Shown here: piece after piece, positions 16,621 through 26,749 of the stretch
Layout: the number at the start of each line of letters is the position of its first letter
Position numbering within the stretch: position 1 is the first letter of the stretch
Source: Clostridium manihotivorum
GTDB taxonomy: Bacteria > Bacillota > Clostridia > Clostridiales > Clostridiaceae
DNA length: 64,000 nucleotides
Assembly: GCF_004015185.1 (NCBI RefSeq)
Contig: NZ_CP025746.1
Span: forward strand, 1,691,776-1,755,775
Reading direction: 5' to 3'
Program-made: the position numbers and the translations under genes
Notes under the pieces: model-generated
Seen by the model: only the letters and a program-made list of their open reading frames with translations
Told to the model about the DNA's origin: nothing
The model's database searches: none

Positions 16621-17973
16621 ATGAGAAAGGGCAATGAAATAGAGTTACTTATAGAAGATATGGAGTTTCCTTCCCAAGGGATAGGATATAAAAATGATTT
16701 AAAGGTATATGTTAAGAATGCTTTTCCAGGACAGAAAGTTCGTGGTAAGGTATCTAAAAAGAAACAAGATTACGCTGAACTTAAATTGCAAGAAGTTGTT
16801 GAAGCAGCAGGATATGAAGTGGAGAATAAGTGTCCACATTTTGCGCTCTGTGGAGGTTGTTCATCTCAAAACATACCTTACGAAAAACAATTAGAATTTA
16901 AGAAAAATCAGGTGTTAAAGCTTTTTAGTGACAATAATGTGACTACTGGCGAGTTTCTAGGTATAGAAAATAGTCCTATTCAATGGGAATACAGAAACAA
17001 GATGGAGTTTACCTTTGGAGATATGGAAAAGGGTGGAGACTTAACTCTTGGAATGCATATGAAAGGAAGATCCTTTGGTATTGTAACTGTAGATCAATGC
17101 TATCTAATTGATGAAGACTATAGAAAAATCTTAGATACCACTGTTGAGTTTTTTAATAGGGAAAAGCTTCCTCATTACAGAATAATGGCTAGGGAAGGTT
17201 TCTTAAGAAATCTTATAGTTAGAAAAACTAAACATGATGGTGAAATATTGATTAATATGGTAACTACCACTCAGATAGACTATGATTTTAAGACTTGGGT
17301 AGATGCTATATTAAGCTTAGACTTTGAAGGAAGTATAAAAAGTATAATACATACAGAAAATGATTCCTTATCAGAAGCAGTAATAGCAGATAAGGTAAAT
17401 ATATTATACGGAAGAGATTTTATAATTGAAGAACTTTTAGGCCTTAAGTTTAAAATTTCTCCATTTTCCTTCTTCCAAACAAATTCACTAGGTGCAGAAA
17501 AGCTTTATAGTATAGTTAGAGACTTTATGGGTACTGCAGAGGATAAGGTAGTATTTGATTTATACTGCGGTACAGGAACCATAGGTCAAATAGCTGCTGG
17601 AAAGGCCAAGAAGGTCATAGGTGTAGAGCTTATAGAAGAAGCAGTAGTTGCTGCCAATGAAAATGCTAAGCTCAATGGTCTTGATAACTGTAATTTTATA
17701 GCTGGAGATGTAGCAAAGGTTATAAATACAATTAAGGATAAGCCAGACATCATTATATTAGATCCACCTAGAAGTGGAGTTCATCCTGTAGCAATGAACT
17801 ATGTAGTTAAGTTTAATGCTAAGGATATAATCTATGTAAGCTGTAATCCAAAGACTTTAGTTACTGACCTAAAGGTATTGGAAGCAGCAGGATATGTGAT
17901 AGAGAAGACTTTGCTTATGGATATGTTCCCTAACACACCACACGTTGAGACAGTGGTGAAGCTAAGTAAATAG
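16621..17973 (+). CDS. rlmD: 23S rRNA (uracil-5-)-methyltransferase, RlmD/RlmCD type
   Basis: A 450-residue class I methyltransferase. It has an N-terminal TRAM domain (about residues 1-60) and an iron-sulfur cluster region with [10 protein letters not shown]. The SAM-binding motif is [16 protein letters not shown], followed by [12 protein letters not shown] and [13 protein letters not shown], which holds the catalytic Cys. It makes 5-methyluridine in 23S rRNA; in Gram-positives one such enzyme may modify two sites. The present stop codon TAG is formed by the left end of an inserted IS at 17973. Joining the DNA across the insertion continues the frame for about 10 more residues before a TGA, so the natural C terminus has been clipped. 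The loss spares all catalytic motifs. Confidence 0.9.
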   Translation: MRKGNEIELLIEDMEFPSQGIGYKNDLKVYVKNAFPGQKVRGKVSKKKQDYAELKLQEVVEAAGYEVENKCPHFALCGGCSSQNIPYEKQLEFKKNQVLKLFSDNNVTTGEFLGIENSPIQWEYRNKMEFTFGDMEKGGDLTLGMHMKGRSFGIVTVDQCYLIDEDYRKILDTTVEFFNREKLPHYRIMAREGFLRNLIVRKTKHDGEILINMVTTTQIDYDFKTWVDAILSLDFEGSIKSIIHTENDSLSEAVIADKVNILYGRDFIIEELLGLKFKISPFSFFQTNSLGAEKLYSIVRDFMGTAEDKVVFDLYCGTGTIGQIAAGKAKKVIGVELIEEAVVAANENAKLNGLDNCNFIAGDVAKVINTIKDKPDIIILDPPRSGVHPVAMNYVVKFNAKDIIYVSCNPKTLVTDLKVLEAAGYVIEKTLLMDMFPNTPHVETVVKLSK

Positions 17974-19712
17974 GGACAGGTGGACGGTTCGAAACCACTG
18001 AAAAACATATTATAAATATTTGAAAATATGTAAAATAAGTCACAATAAAATAGAAAAAACCCCCTTAAAATGGTATAATGGAATTGCGACGACCATAACC
18101 AAAAAGGGGGGTTCAACCATATGTTAAGAAATCAATCAAAACAATACAGTCTATATTCTATATTATACCACAAAATTCCTGATAATCATATATTGAAACT
18201 AATTGATCAAGCTGTGGATTTTAGTTTTGTTAATAAACTTCTTGAAAGTTCTTATTGCAAATATTATGGCCGTCCCGCAAAGGAACCGGAAATGATGATA
18301 AGATTGTTGATTTTACAATATTTATATAATTTATCGGATGAAAAAATAATAGAAGAAACTTCTTTAAATCTTGCATCCATGTGGTTTGTTGGCTTAAACC
18401 CAGAAGAGGAACTTCCGCATCCAAGTCTTCTTGCTAAATTTAGAGTTCATAGACTACAAGAAGTTACAATGGATGAAATCATAAAAGAAGTTGTAAAACA
18501 ATGCGTTGAAAAAGGAATTATAAAAGGACATAGTATAAGCATTGATGCTACTCATACACATGCTAATACAGGTAAGTTAGTTCCTGAGAGAGTATTAAAA
18601 CACTTAGCTAAAAAAATCCTAAAGAACCTAGAAGAAGAAAGAGGGTCAATACCTGAGGATGTTGATGCAAACATTCCTGATTATAAAGCAATCGACGATC
18701 ACAAAGTAGCCAAAGAAACAATGAAAGCATACTTGGAAGATCTTATGGAGAAAGCAGAAAATCATATAGAAAATCCTGATACTTCTGCTACCGCGCTGGT
18801 TATTAAGAATTCTCGTGAAATCATATCCGATGAGAAATTTATTCAACAAAAGGAGTACGTTCATTAGTAGACCAAGATGCAAGAGTGGGAAACAAAAGTA
18901 AACTGATAGTTTTTTGGATACAAGACAGAATTTATAATGACTACAGGTTCAGAACGTATAATCACTGCGGTAGCAGTACATGATGGAGCTTATGTTGACG
19001 GAACAGGTTTTAAAGAATTATACGAGCTAACGAAAGAAGCAGGGATTGAAGCGGAAGAAGTTTATGGTGATAAAGCATACTTTAGAAAACCCATTTTAGA
19101 CTTAATTAAAGAAGATCAAGCAGAAGCTTATATACCTGTTAGTGAATCTGTATATCGTATCGATGAGAGTAAATTTAATTATAATAAAGACTCCGACCAA
19201 TGGTATTGTAAATATGGAAACAATACAGTAAAAAGAAAGCAAAAATCAATAAAAGTGGTAAAAAAAGTTTTAGATATACTTTTGACAAAGAAATATGTAA
19301 AGATTGTCCACACCGTTCTGAATGTATTAATGGTAAAGTGTCAGCAAGAACTTTAGAAGTCGGAGTAAATGCACATGAGTACTACGAGTATAGTCAACGT
19401 GCAAAGACTCAAGATTTTCTAGAAAAATATAAAAATCGTTCCTGTAATGAGTGGAAAAATGGTGAAATGAAGAGATTTCATGGGTTAGACCGTGCCAAAG
19501 GGTATGGTCTAAGAAGCATGGGCATGCAAGCCCGGTTAACGGCATTAGCGGTAAATTTGAAGAGGATAGCCAAGCTGGTATCCTCCTTTTTATTAGATAT
19601 ACTGAAGTTTTTTACAAATAAAGGATGTTTTATCTGTCTTTATTAAACAACCAGGTTTTTATTGTCAAAAAGATGCTACTTTTTCAGTGGTTTCGGACGG
19701 TTCTCGTGTCCC
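17973..19712 (+). mobile_element. IS1182-type insertion sequence, decayed
   Basis: A 1.74-kb element with imperfect terminal inverted repeats: the left begins GGGACAGGTGGACGGTTC and the right ends in the complement of GGGACACGAGAACCGTCC. Both share an inner GAAACCACTGAAAAA. It contains one broken transposase gene. The left end abuts the last codon of rlmD. AAAT occurs directly beside both ends and may be a short target duplication, though one base of ambiguity remains. Confidence 0.85.
18121..19646 (+). pseudogene. IS1182-type transposase, frameshifted
   Basis: The N-terminal part (248 codons, to 18867) has the family start QYSLYSILYHKIPDNHILK, FVGLNPEEELPHPSLLAKFR and GHSISIDATHTHANTGK with the first catalytic Asp. 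It ends in a frameshift in an A-run near 18850. Reading continues as RSLVDQDARVGNKSK in another frame, then returns after a T-run near 18912 to GYKTEF and VYGDKAYFRKPILDL. A third slip in an A-run near 19248 leads to CKDCPHRSECINGK and FHGLDRAKGYGLRSMGMQ, with the last acidic region. At least three single-base losses, all in homopolymers, make it non-functional unless they are sequencing errors. Neighbouring genes show no such errors. Confidence 0.88.
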
Positions 19713-19767
19713 AAATGTAAGGTGAAAAATGATACGGTAATTAAGTGAATATTTAAGTGATGGTTAT

Positions 19768-19801
19768 GTTCCCTCAGACTTATGGTTTGGGGGAACTTTT
19801 T
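19768..19801 (+). terminator. original terminator of the rlmD transcript
   Basis: A 12-bp stem (19768-19779 with 19785-19796, three wobble pairs), a 5-nt loop and a T-run. It lies shortly after the reconstructed original stop of rlmD, so the IS1182 insertion separated the gene from it. Confidence 0.8.
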
Positions 19802-20141
19802 ATTTTGCGGTCTAAAAAGGATAAATCTTTTTAATAGCTAAACCTAGTTATGTAGAGGCTTTAGAACAGTTAGTTAGTGTAAATATAAAAAAAGAAATCT
19901 TATTTACCTGATATTTAAAATTGATGGAGTTAGAAATAAAGAACATTAGCCATTATCTATACATGTATTCAATAGCTAAATACTTTAGGTTAAGTTAAAA
20001 GTATAAACGTTGATTACGATAACGATAAATGATATGATTTATATAAAATTGAATAATTAGGATTATTTACCATAAGAAGACGGAAAATTTTTAGACTATT
20101 TTACGCAACTTAGATTTTCTATGAAGATGAGGTGAACTTTA
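19802..20141. other. intergenic region upstream of the MacAB-like operon
   Basis: 340 nt of AT-rich sequence with no supported gene. AGCTAAACCTAG at about 19840-19852 matches the end of repeat family D. The promoter of the ABC operon must lie here, but no clear -35/-10 pair was recognised. Confidence 0.4.
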
Positions 20142-20852
20142 TTGGCAAAAGCAATAATTGAGACAAAAAGCGTATTTAAAAGCTTTAAATTGGGGGAAGA
20201 AAGTGTTGAAATTTTAAAAGATATAAATTTGACAATCGAAAAGGGGGAATTTGTTTCTATAATGGGGCCATCAGGCTCGGGAAAAAGCACTTTGTTATAT
20301 CTTCTTGGGGGATTAGACAGTACCACCAGTGGAAAGGTATTAGTTAATGGAAAAGAGATTTCCGTTATGAAGGATAAAGAACAAAGCATAATGAGAAGAA
20401 GAGATATAGGATTTGTTTTTCAATTTTACAATTTGATTCCTAATCTAAATGTTGAAGAAAATATATTGCTACCTATACTTTTAGATGGAAAGAAAACAAA
20501 AGGGTATAAGAATAAGTTAGATGAAATCCTTGAAATAGTAGAATTGTCAAACCGGAGAAAGCATACTCCAAGAGAACTTTCCGGTGGACAACAGCAGAGA
20601 GTTGCAATTGCCAGAGCGTTAATTAATGAACCGGAAATAATTTTTGCAGATGAACCTATTGGTAATCTGGATTCAAAAACTGGTACTGAGGTAATGAAGC
20701 TATTACAAAAAATTAACAGAGAAAATAATAAAACCATTGTTCAAGTAACCCATTCTATAGAAGCAGCAGAGTATGGTACTAGGTTAGTTACAGTAAAGGA
20801 TGGGGTAATTGTAGATAATCAGATATTAAATAATAAAATGACCATTGGATAG
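20142..20852 (+). CDS. ABC transporter ATP-binding protein, LolD/MacB type
   Basis: A 236-residue ATPase with Walker A MGPSGSGKSTLLYLLGGLD, Q-loop FQFYNLIPNLNVEEN, signature LSGGQQQRVAIARAL, Walker B IIFADEPIGNLDS and switch His VTHSIEAAEYG. The sequence places it in the MacB/LolD/FtsE group that works with FtsX-fold permeases. Translation starts at a TTG (20142) 8 nt after AGGTG; no alternative ATG fits. It is directly followed by an adaptor lipoprotein and an FtsX-like permease. These three-gene sets use ATP to act on envelope substrates such as peptides, antibiotics or lipoproteins. The substrate here is unknown. Confidence 0.9.
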   Translation: MAKAIIETKSVFKSFKLGEESVEILKDINLTIEKGEFVSIMGPSGSGKSTLLYLLGGLDSTTSGKVLVNGKEISVMKDKEQSIMRRRDIGFVFQFYNLIPNLNVEENILLPILLDGKKTKGYKNKLDEILEIVELSNRRKHTPRELSGGQQQRVAIARALINEPEIIFADEPIGNLDSKTGTEVMKLLQKINRENNKTIVQVTHSIEAAEYGTRLVTVKDGVIVDNQILNNKMTIG

Positions 20853-20885
20853 ATGGTTAAGTATATTGAATGGAGAAATTTAATA

Positions 20886-21560
20886 ATGTTAATTAGAAGA
20901 TTTGGTAGAATATCTTGTATTGCTTTAGTTTTAGCAACATTAATACTTATGACAGCCTGTAAAAAACAAGAAACTACAGAAAATAAGGAAACAAAAGCTC
21001 AAGTAAAGCAGGAGGTTGAAGCTTCAGGTATAGTGAAAAGCTCTAATCAAAAAGTGATTTCTTTTGATGTGCCAGCAACAATTGATGATTTAATGGTTAG
21101 AGTTGGACAGAGGGTAAAAAAGGATGATATACTAGCGCATCTTTCTTTTGATACTAATAATGCCACAGTGAAAACAGAGAAAAATCAATATGAAAGAACC
21201 TTCTTTAAAAATGATAACATTGTTTGTGATTTAGACAATGCCATAATATCTCAAGTTGTTTATGAAAAAGGAGAAACTATCACTCCAGGAAAATATGCTT
21301 TTGAATTAATGGATACTAACAATCTATACGTTGAAGTAAATGTTCCAGAAGAGTTTATAAAAGATGTTAAGGATAAAGCAGAGGTGACTATTGTACCAAC
21401 CTATGATACATCAAAAACTTTAAAAGGTAAGGTTATAGGAAAGTCTCAAATTGCTACAGCTAAAAATGGAGAAACTACAGTAGCTGTTGACATCTCTTTA
21501 GATGATAAAGATGACAATTTGCTGCCTAATTATAATGTAGAGGTGAAGATAAAGAAATAA
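20886..21560 (+). CDS. MacA/HlyD-like adaptor lipoprotein, compact form
   Basis: A 224-residue protein with a lipobox-like signal end (LILMTAC, Cys about residue 25). A barrel-sandwich/lipoyl half-motif follows (VKSSNQKVISFDVPATIDDLMVRVGQRVKKDD, quoted as blocks around residues 45-80), then after a short link the second half, ISQVVYEKGETITPGKYAF. A beta-barrel region comes last (VEVNVPEEFIKDV, TLKGKVIGKSQIA). The long helical hairpin found between the lipoyl halves of MacA is almost absent, as expected where there is no outer membrane to span. The frame opens at 20853 directly after the ATPase stop, but the ATG at 20886 has GGAGA upstream and starts the signal peptide. Confidence 0.75.
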   Translation: MLIRRFGRISCIALVLATLILMTACKKQETTENKETKAQVKQEVEASGIVKSSNQKVISFDVPATIDDLMVRVGQRVKKDDILAHLSFDTNNATVKTEKNQYERTFFKNDNIVCDLDNAIISQVVYEKGETITPGKYAFELMDTNNLYVEVNVPEEFIKDVKDKAEVTIVPTYDTSKTLKGKVIGKSQIATAKNGETTVAVDISLDDKDDNLLPNYNVEVKIKK

Positions 21561-21569
21561 GGTGATTAA

Positions 21570-24053
21570 ATGAGAATTATTTTAAGATTTCTTTTTAAGA
21601 ATATAAAAGAAAATAGATTTAGAAGCTTTTTAATTTTATTTGCCATAGCACTATCTTCAGCCTTTATATTAGCCTCAAATGCATTGACTAACTCACTTAA
21701 TAAAACCTATATGAAGCAAATGAGGGCTTCCATAGGATCGGCAGAAATATATATATCACCTAATAGTAAATCCTCATCCCAATTTGTTGACTCCAACAAG
21801 TGCAAGGTATTTAGTGACAGATTGGAATATATAGTTTCAGTGCTTCAGGGCAGTGGTATATACAAAAAAAGTAATGACGAAGAATTAAAACTTTCAATTA
21901 ATGGTTACAATTATGATGAATTAGCACAAGTAAATCCAGTAACCTTAAAAGAAAGTAGCAATGTTGAACCTTTTAAGGGGAAAAAAGTAATAATAAGCAG
22001 AAATTTTGCTGAGAAAAACAACTTTAAGGTTGGGGACAATATAACAATAAAAATTAATGAGGCAAACTATAAACTAAATATAGTAGCCATAGCTAATAAT
22101 GAGGGGTTGTTTTTAAAGGAAAGTGAGTCATTCTGCTTTTTGGTTCCAAAGGATTTTATGGATACAATAATGCAAGCCAGTAATAGGGGCAATGTAATAT
22201 ATTTAAAAAACAAAGCTGGTGAAGGTAAGCAGAAGCTAATTGCGGATTTGAAAACTGAATATAAAGATTATGATGTGATGGAAACAATAACGGATGCAGA
22301 TGTTCAAAGAAATACAACTATGGTTTCTCAATCTATGAAAATGATGAGCATAGTAGCATTGTTAATGAGTGGTTTTATAATTTATACAGCTTTTAAAGTC
22401 ATAGTTTTAGAAAGATTACCTATTATAGGTACCTTTAGAAGTATAGGAGCAACTAAGAAGACTACAGATGTTATTCTTTTAGGAGAAAGCTTATTATATG
22501 GGATAATTGGAGGGGCTGTTGGTTCTGTCCTGGGTATTGCAGTGTTATACCTATTATGTTGGATTATAATGCAAGGTGGTTTTATAGTGTCATTGAAATA
22601 TTCTGATTGTATAAAATCATTTGTTTTGGCTATTGTATTGTCTTTAGTAAGCTCTGCTATACCTATAATAAAAGCAATGAGATATTCCTTGAAAGAGATT
22701 ATTTTAAATGACGTTTCACAAGAGGGAAAAAATAAGTTATGGAAACAAATACTAGGCGTTGTTCTTATTATTATTTTTAATATAGCACCAAGAGTAGCTG
22801 ATACTAATTACTTACGGTTTATTGGTTCAATAAGCTTAGTATTTGTATTAATAGGAATAGTTCTTATTGTACCTTTATTAACAAGATTAGTTTCAGCTAG
22901 TTTTGGTAAATTAATTTGTATGATTTTTGGTAATGAAGGAGTTTTAGCGGTAAAAAATCTTAGAGAAAATAAAAGTGTGCTAAATAACATCTCTATTTTA
23001 GGCTTGGGGATTTCAGTAATTTTGATGATAAATATCATAAGTTCTAGCTTGGTAGCAAATGTTGGAAGCTTATTTACTGATGTGTATAAGTATGATATTT
23101 GGATTACAGGAAGTAATTTAAATGATGATTTAAAAAGAGTATTTGAAGCAGAAGATGGTATAAATGAAGGCTATGGAGCATATTCAGCTAAGAATGTGGA
23201 AATTGAAGGTAAGAATGAAAAGATTGGCTGGATTTCAGGAGTGCAGAGCAATAAGTATTTTGATTATTATAAAACTGATTTTATTGATAATCAACCAGAG
23301 GTTGTTAATAAACTCAACGAAGATAGAAACATTATAGTTTCTGCAACGTTAAGGGATAAATATAAATACAAAGAAAATGACGTTATTAATTTAAAGTTCA
23401 ATGATAGTACAGAGAGTTATAAAATTATTGGTTTTATTGATACAGTAATTAACAATGGTAGCTATGCTTTAATATCAAGTAAATACTTAAAGGAAGATGC
23501 AAAAACAAGATATTATTCTGACATTCTTTTAAAAACCTATAAAAATCCTGTTCAAATAGAAAAACAATTAAAAAAGAAATTTGCTTCTAAAAAATTGGAT
23601 ATAAGAAGTCTAACCACTATGAAGGAAGCAAATATGAAAGAGAATCAACAGTTTATGAATATGCTGCAAGTACTTGTGACTATGGCGATGATAATTGGTG
23701 GGTTTGGAGTTCTAAATAATTTTATAATTAGTTTCATGGAAAGAAGACGATCATTTGCCATATTACGATCTGTGGGTATGAGTAAAAGTCAAAATCTAAA
23801 AGTACTATTTATTGAAGCCTTAACAGGAGGAACTATAGGTGGAATTATTGGTATTGTTGGAGGATCAGCTTTATGTTCTGTAATTCCATATGTAATTAAA
23901 GGTTTATCAGGCATACCATTCAATCTTCATATTGAAGCAAGTACATTTGTATTAGCACTTATTGCAGCAGTATCGATATCATTAATTGCTTCAGTTGGTC
24001 CAGCGCTTAAATCATCTAAATTAGGTATAATTGAAGGCATTAAATATGAGTAA
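21570..24053 (+). CDS. ABC transporter permease, FtsX/MacB-like, two-domain
   Basis: An 827-residue permease with an N-terminal transmembrane helix (residues about 18-40). An extracellular domain extends to about residue 240 (GDNITIKINEANYKLNIVAI). FtsX-type triplets of helices follow (ALLMSGFIIYTAFKVIVLE; LERLPIIGTFRSIGATKK, the coupling motif). A second helix and extracellular domain come next, then a C-terminal FtsX block (MERRRSFAILRSVGMSKSQN). The duplicated FtsX domain gives a full-length permease like YknZ fused as two halves. It starts 9 nt after the adaptor gene with AAGGTGA and closes the operon. Confidence 0.88.
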   Translation: MRIILRFLFKNIKENRFRSFLILFAIALSSAFILASNALTNSLNKTYMKQMRASIGSAEIYISPNSKSSSQFVDSNKCKVFSDRLEYIVSVLQGSGIYKKSNDEELKLSINGYNYDELAQVNPVTLKESSNVEPFKGKKVIISRNFAEKNNFKVGDNITIKINEANYKLNIVAIANNEGLFLKESESFCFLVPKDFMDTIMQASNRGNVIYLKNKAGEGKQKLIADLKTEYKDYDVMETITDADVQRNTTMVSQSMKMMSIVALLMSGFIIYTAFKVIVLERLPIIGTFRSIGATKKTTDVILLGESLLYGIIGGAVGSVLGIAVLYLLCWIIMQGGFIVSLKYSDCIKSFVLAIVLSLVSSAIPIIKAMRYSLKEIILNDVSQEGKNKLWKQILGVVLIIIFNIAPRVADTNYLRFIGSISLVFVLIGIVLIVPLLTRLVSASFGKLICMIFGNEGVLAVKNLRENKSVLNNISILGLGISVILMINIISSSLVANVGSLFTDVYKYDIWITGSNLNDDLKRVFEAEDGINEGYGAYSAKNVEIEGKNEKIGWISGVQSNKYFDYYKTDFIDNQPEVVNKLNEDRNIIVSATLRDKYKYKENDVINLKFNDSTESYKIIGFIDTVINNGSYALISSKYLKEDAKTRYYSDILLKTYKNPVQIEKQLKKKFASKKLDIRSLTTMKEANMKENQQFMNMLQVLVTMAMIIGGFGVLNNFIISFMERRRSFAILRSVGMSKSQNLKVLFIEALTGGTIGGIIGIVGGSALCSVIPYVIKGLSGIPFNLHIEASTFVLALIAAVSISLIASVGPALKSSKLGIIEGIKYE

Positions 24054-24217
24054 TAAATAGAATAATGAGGTCTCGTCTAATGAGGAGTATGGAGCTTTTT
24101 AAAAAGTAAAAAAGTTAAGAAGTTAAGAATTTATTGGAAACATGCCACTTTGAAGGATGTAATACCAATTATATTTGAAATAAATATGGCTTATCGTAAA
24201 TATGCTCAAAAAAAATC

Positions 24218-24253
24218 AGTAGCTAGGTTAACAAATAAAGTTACCTAGCTACT
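24218..24253. terminator. bidirectional terminator between the ABC permease and the MFS gene
   Basis: A 13-14 bp stem (AGTAGCTAGGT...ACCTAGCTACT) sits between an A-rich stretch upstream and T-rich DNA downstream. It separates convergent genes. Confidence 0.8.
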
Positions 24254-24265
24254 TAAATTTTCTAC

Positions 24266-25555
24266 TTAATTATTAACAATAGGTTGTTCTTCTAATATTA
24301 ATAAATCATTTTCTTTACTATCTTCAACCTTTATAAGAATTACTCCGCCTATTACAAAGAGTAGCAATACACTAAAAACGCCATTTGAGGTTTTTCCGGT
24401 TATTGAAGCAACTAAACTAACTAAACTAGGTCCTAGAATTGCTGCAAATCTTCCAAATACATTGAAAATCCCAAAAAATTCATTATTCTTTTCTTTAGGA
24501 ACAAGTTTTCCAAAGTAAGATCTGCTGATTGCTTGCATTCCGCCTTGAGAGGTTCCAACAAGTGCGGCTAAGATCAAAAATCCTACAATGTTATGAATGA
24601 AGTACCCGTAGATACAAATGATAGAATATATGACTATTCCGCTATATAACATTACTTTTGCCCCATACTTTTCTGCTAATTTACCATAAATAATTGAGGA
24701 AGGAAAGGCAACGAACATGATAAGTAGCAGTACTAGCAGCATACTAGAACTACTAATTCCAAGATCTGCACCAAAGGAGGTTGCCATAGTTATTATTGTA
24801 TTAACTCCATCAATATAGAAGAAATAAGCTAACAGGAATATAAATATGTTTCTATGCTGTCTTACGCTAGATAGTGTTTTTATTAATCTCTTAAAGCTTT
24901 TACCAATAACTTTAGGTTCCTTTTCTATGCCATAGACTTGCTTTACGTTTTTAATCATCGGAAGTGAAAATAACAAACACCAAATTGCAGTTATTAGGAA
25001 GCATACTCTATAAGCTTGTGTAACGCTTATTGGAACTATGTTATTCTGAGCTAAGACTATGACTACCATGCAAATTGCTAGTGAAAGAATATCTCCTATA
25101 TAACCTGCAGCAAAACCAATTGAAGAAACAATGTCCATTTTCTTCTTCTCAGAAACATCTATTAGGAATGCATCATAAAACACATTGCTGCCTGAATTTC
25201 CTATGTTACTTATAGTAAAAATTATTACGACAAGTATGTAGAAGGATTCCGGAACGATTCCTAAAAGACCTGTGGCAGCGATACCTATAATGCTGAATAT
25301 TTTGAAAAACTTCATCTTGTAACCTCTATAGTCTGCTATAGTTCCCAAAATAGGTGCTAAAATTGCGATAAGGAATCTTCCGATTGAATTTAAGTATCCC
25401 CAGTAGACAGTAGCGGACGCTTCTGGAACCCCTCCGTTTGTTAACATAACTCTTAAATATAATGGGAATATGGTTGTTATAAGTATCATACTGTAGGTTG
25501 ATATTGTACAATCATAAAGGATCCAGCTTTTTTCTTCTTTACTATACTTACTCAT
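24266..25555 (-). CDS. MFS transporter, UMF1/Atg22-like family
   Basis: A 429-residue polytopic protein with about 12 hydrophobic segments. The N terminus SWILYDCTISTYSMIL and the block LAPILGTIADYRGYKMKF are typical of the UMF1 (Atg22-like) branch of the major facilitator superfamily. GGMQAISRSYFGKLVPKEKNNEFFG in the C-terminal half is its second hallmark (here around residues 338-362). Eukaryotic relatives export amino acids from vacuoles; bacterial members are mostly uncharacterised. The ATG at 25555 has GGAGG at 5-nt spacing. Single-gene unit. Confidence 0.85.
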   Translation of the reverse strand: MSKYSKEEKSWILYDCTISTYSMILITTIFPLYLRVMLTNGGVPEASATVYWGYLNSIGRFLIAILAPILGTIADYRGYKMKFFKIFSIIGIAATGLLGIVPESFYILVVIIFTISNIGNSGSNVFYDAFLIDVSEKKKMDIVSSIGFAAGYIGDILSLAICMVVIVLAQNNIVPISVTQAYRVCFLITAIWCLLFSLPMIKNVKQVYGIEKEPKVIGKSFKRLIKTLSSVRQHRNIFIFLLAYFFYIDGVNTIITMATSFGADLGISSSSMLLVLLLIMFVAFPSSIIYGKLAEKYGAKVMLYSGIVIYSIICIYGYFIHNIVGFLILAALVGTSQGGMQAISRSYFGKLVPKEKNNEFFGIFNVFGRFAAILGPSLVSLVASITGKTSNGVFSVLLLFVIGGVILIKVEDSKENDLLILEEQPIVNN

Positions 25556-25837
25556 GATAGCCTCCTAAAATTATATATTTAAAATTGATTCTTGATACAT
25601 AATAAAAGAAATATATTTAAACTCGTTACTTTATATTTTATTATGAGAACGTTAATTAAATGTTAAAAGTATAATAACTATGGGTTAAACTTGAAATAAT
25701 CAAACCATTAAAGAACAATTGACGATAATATTAATCTAGTTACACTAAGATTAATGAGCTATAATAAGTAACAATAGAATCTTAAGAAGCAGAAGAGAAA
25801 CTCTTCATAATAAAAGATAGAAGTCAGATACTTAAAA
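25556..25837. other. intergenic region upstream of the UMF1-like gene
   Basis: It contains the promoter region of the minus-strand MFS gene and ends at the terminator of the next gene. No ORF or repeat-family member was recognised. Confidence 0.4.
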
Positions 25838-25866
25838 AAATCGCTGAAAAGTTTTCAGCGATTTTT
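25838..25866 (-). terminator. terminator of the unknown membrane protein gene
   Basis: AATCGCTGAAAA pairs with TTTTCAGCGATT around a very short loop. A- and T-runs lie on both sides, immediately after the stop on the minus strand. Confidence 0.85.
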
Positions 25867-25882
25867 AATGTACATAAAAGTA

Positions 25883-26749
25883 TTATTCTGTTCTCTTTTT
25901 CACATTTATAGTTATTGTAAAAATTATAGATATAATAAGCAGTGCTAGTCCGGCATATACAAAAGCAACTCCGCTGCTACTTCCAGCAATGACAAGAAAA
26001 ACTCCAAAGAGCATTCCTAAGAAGCCAAGCTTAGTAGCTCCTTTTTTATCTTGTTTAGTAACCTTATGTTTTAATTCAGCAACAAATTCATTATCTTGCC
26101 TAAGCGTAGCTTGTTCAGTTGTAATAGCTTCTCCATTTGCATAAGCTTTTAGGTTTTCCATAGCGTTTAGAAGTTTATAAAAGCTAGTTTTATCGGAAGT
26201 CATGATAGAACGTATGAACTTTCCGTTTTTATTATTGATATCTACTCCTATATCACCTGGAACACCATTTTGAGAAAAGTAATGCACATCAAAGTTTCCA
26301 AGAATATCTCCTCGAAGTATTTTGAAATGAGGACCATTAGAGGTTAAACTTTGAAATAATATAAATTTATTCCCTACTAATATAGTTGAGTCATTTATAA
26401 TATGCTTGCCAAAAGCAGGATTTGTAATATCTGAATCAAAATCAGATATAGTTTCTCCAGAGATAAGATTATTTTCTATTTCTTTTTGATTTTTCATTAA
26501 ACTGCTGCTACTTATTTCAGAGTTTAATCGTAAAAACTTTATGAAGAAAATAAGGACTATTAATAGAAAAGGTACTGTTAAGAATAAAGCTGTACCAGCA
26601 GCTCTAGAATCTAGCATAGGTAGTCCTATATAGATAGCAATTGATACTATTACAAGTATCACCACACTAGTTAGAGTTTTCTTCGCCATTGGTTTTCTCA
26701 TTTCGGCACATTCTTTAGTTATTTGTTCGAGATATTTTGATTGATTCAC
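25883..26749 (-). CDS. uncharacterised four-helix membrane protein
   Basis: A 288-residue protein that I do not recognise. Two hydrophobic segments lie at about residues 27-45 and 53-72. A soluble domain of about 150 residues follows (NPAFGKHIINDSTILVGNKFILFQ, quoted as a block near 110-135; IGVDINNKNGKFIRSIM). Two more segments come at the C terminus (LGFLGMLFGVFLVIAGSSSG and the next 20 residues). The soluble part reads like a small beta-rich domain of the PH or YcxB type (pattern impression only). It starts with GTG at 26749, 9 nt after GGGGG. It stands alone between its own terminator and the divergent GH42 gene. Confidence 0.75.
   Translation of the reverse strand: MNQSKYLEQITKECAEMRKPMAKKTLTSVVILVIVSIAIYIGLPMLDSRAAGTALFLTVPFLLIVLIFFIKFLRLNSEISSSSLMKNQKEIENNLISGETISDFDSDITNPAFGKHIINDSTILVGNKFILFQSLTSNGPHFKILRGDILGNFDVHYFSQNGVPGDIGVDINNKNGKFIRSIMTSDKTSFYKLLNAMENLKAYANGEAITTEQATLRQDNEFVAELKHKVTKQDKKGATKLGFLGMLFGVFLVIAGSSSGVAFVYAGLALLIISIIFTITINVKKRTE

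Noticed and set aside
18121..19646. Programmed frameshifting in the IS1182 transposase
   Set aside because: IS1182 transposases are normally one frame, there are at least three shifts, and one segment crosses stop codons in every other frame.
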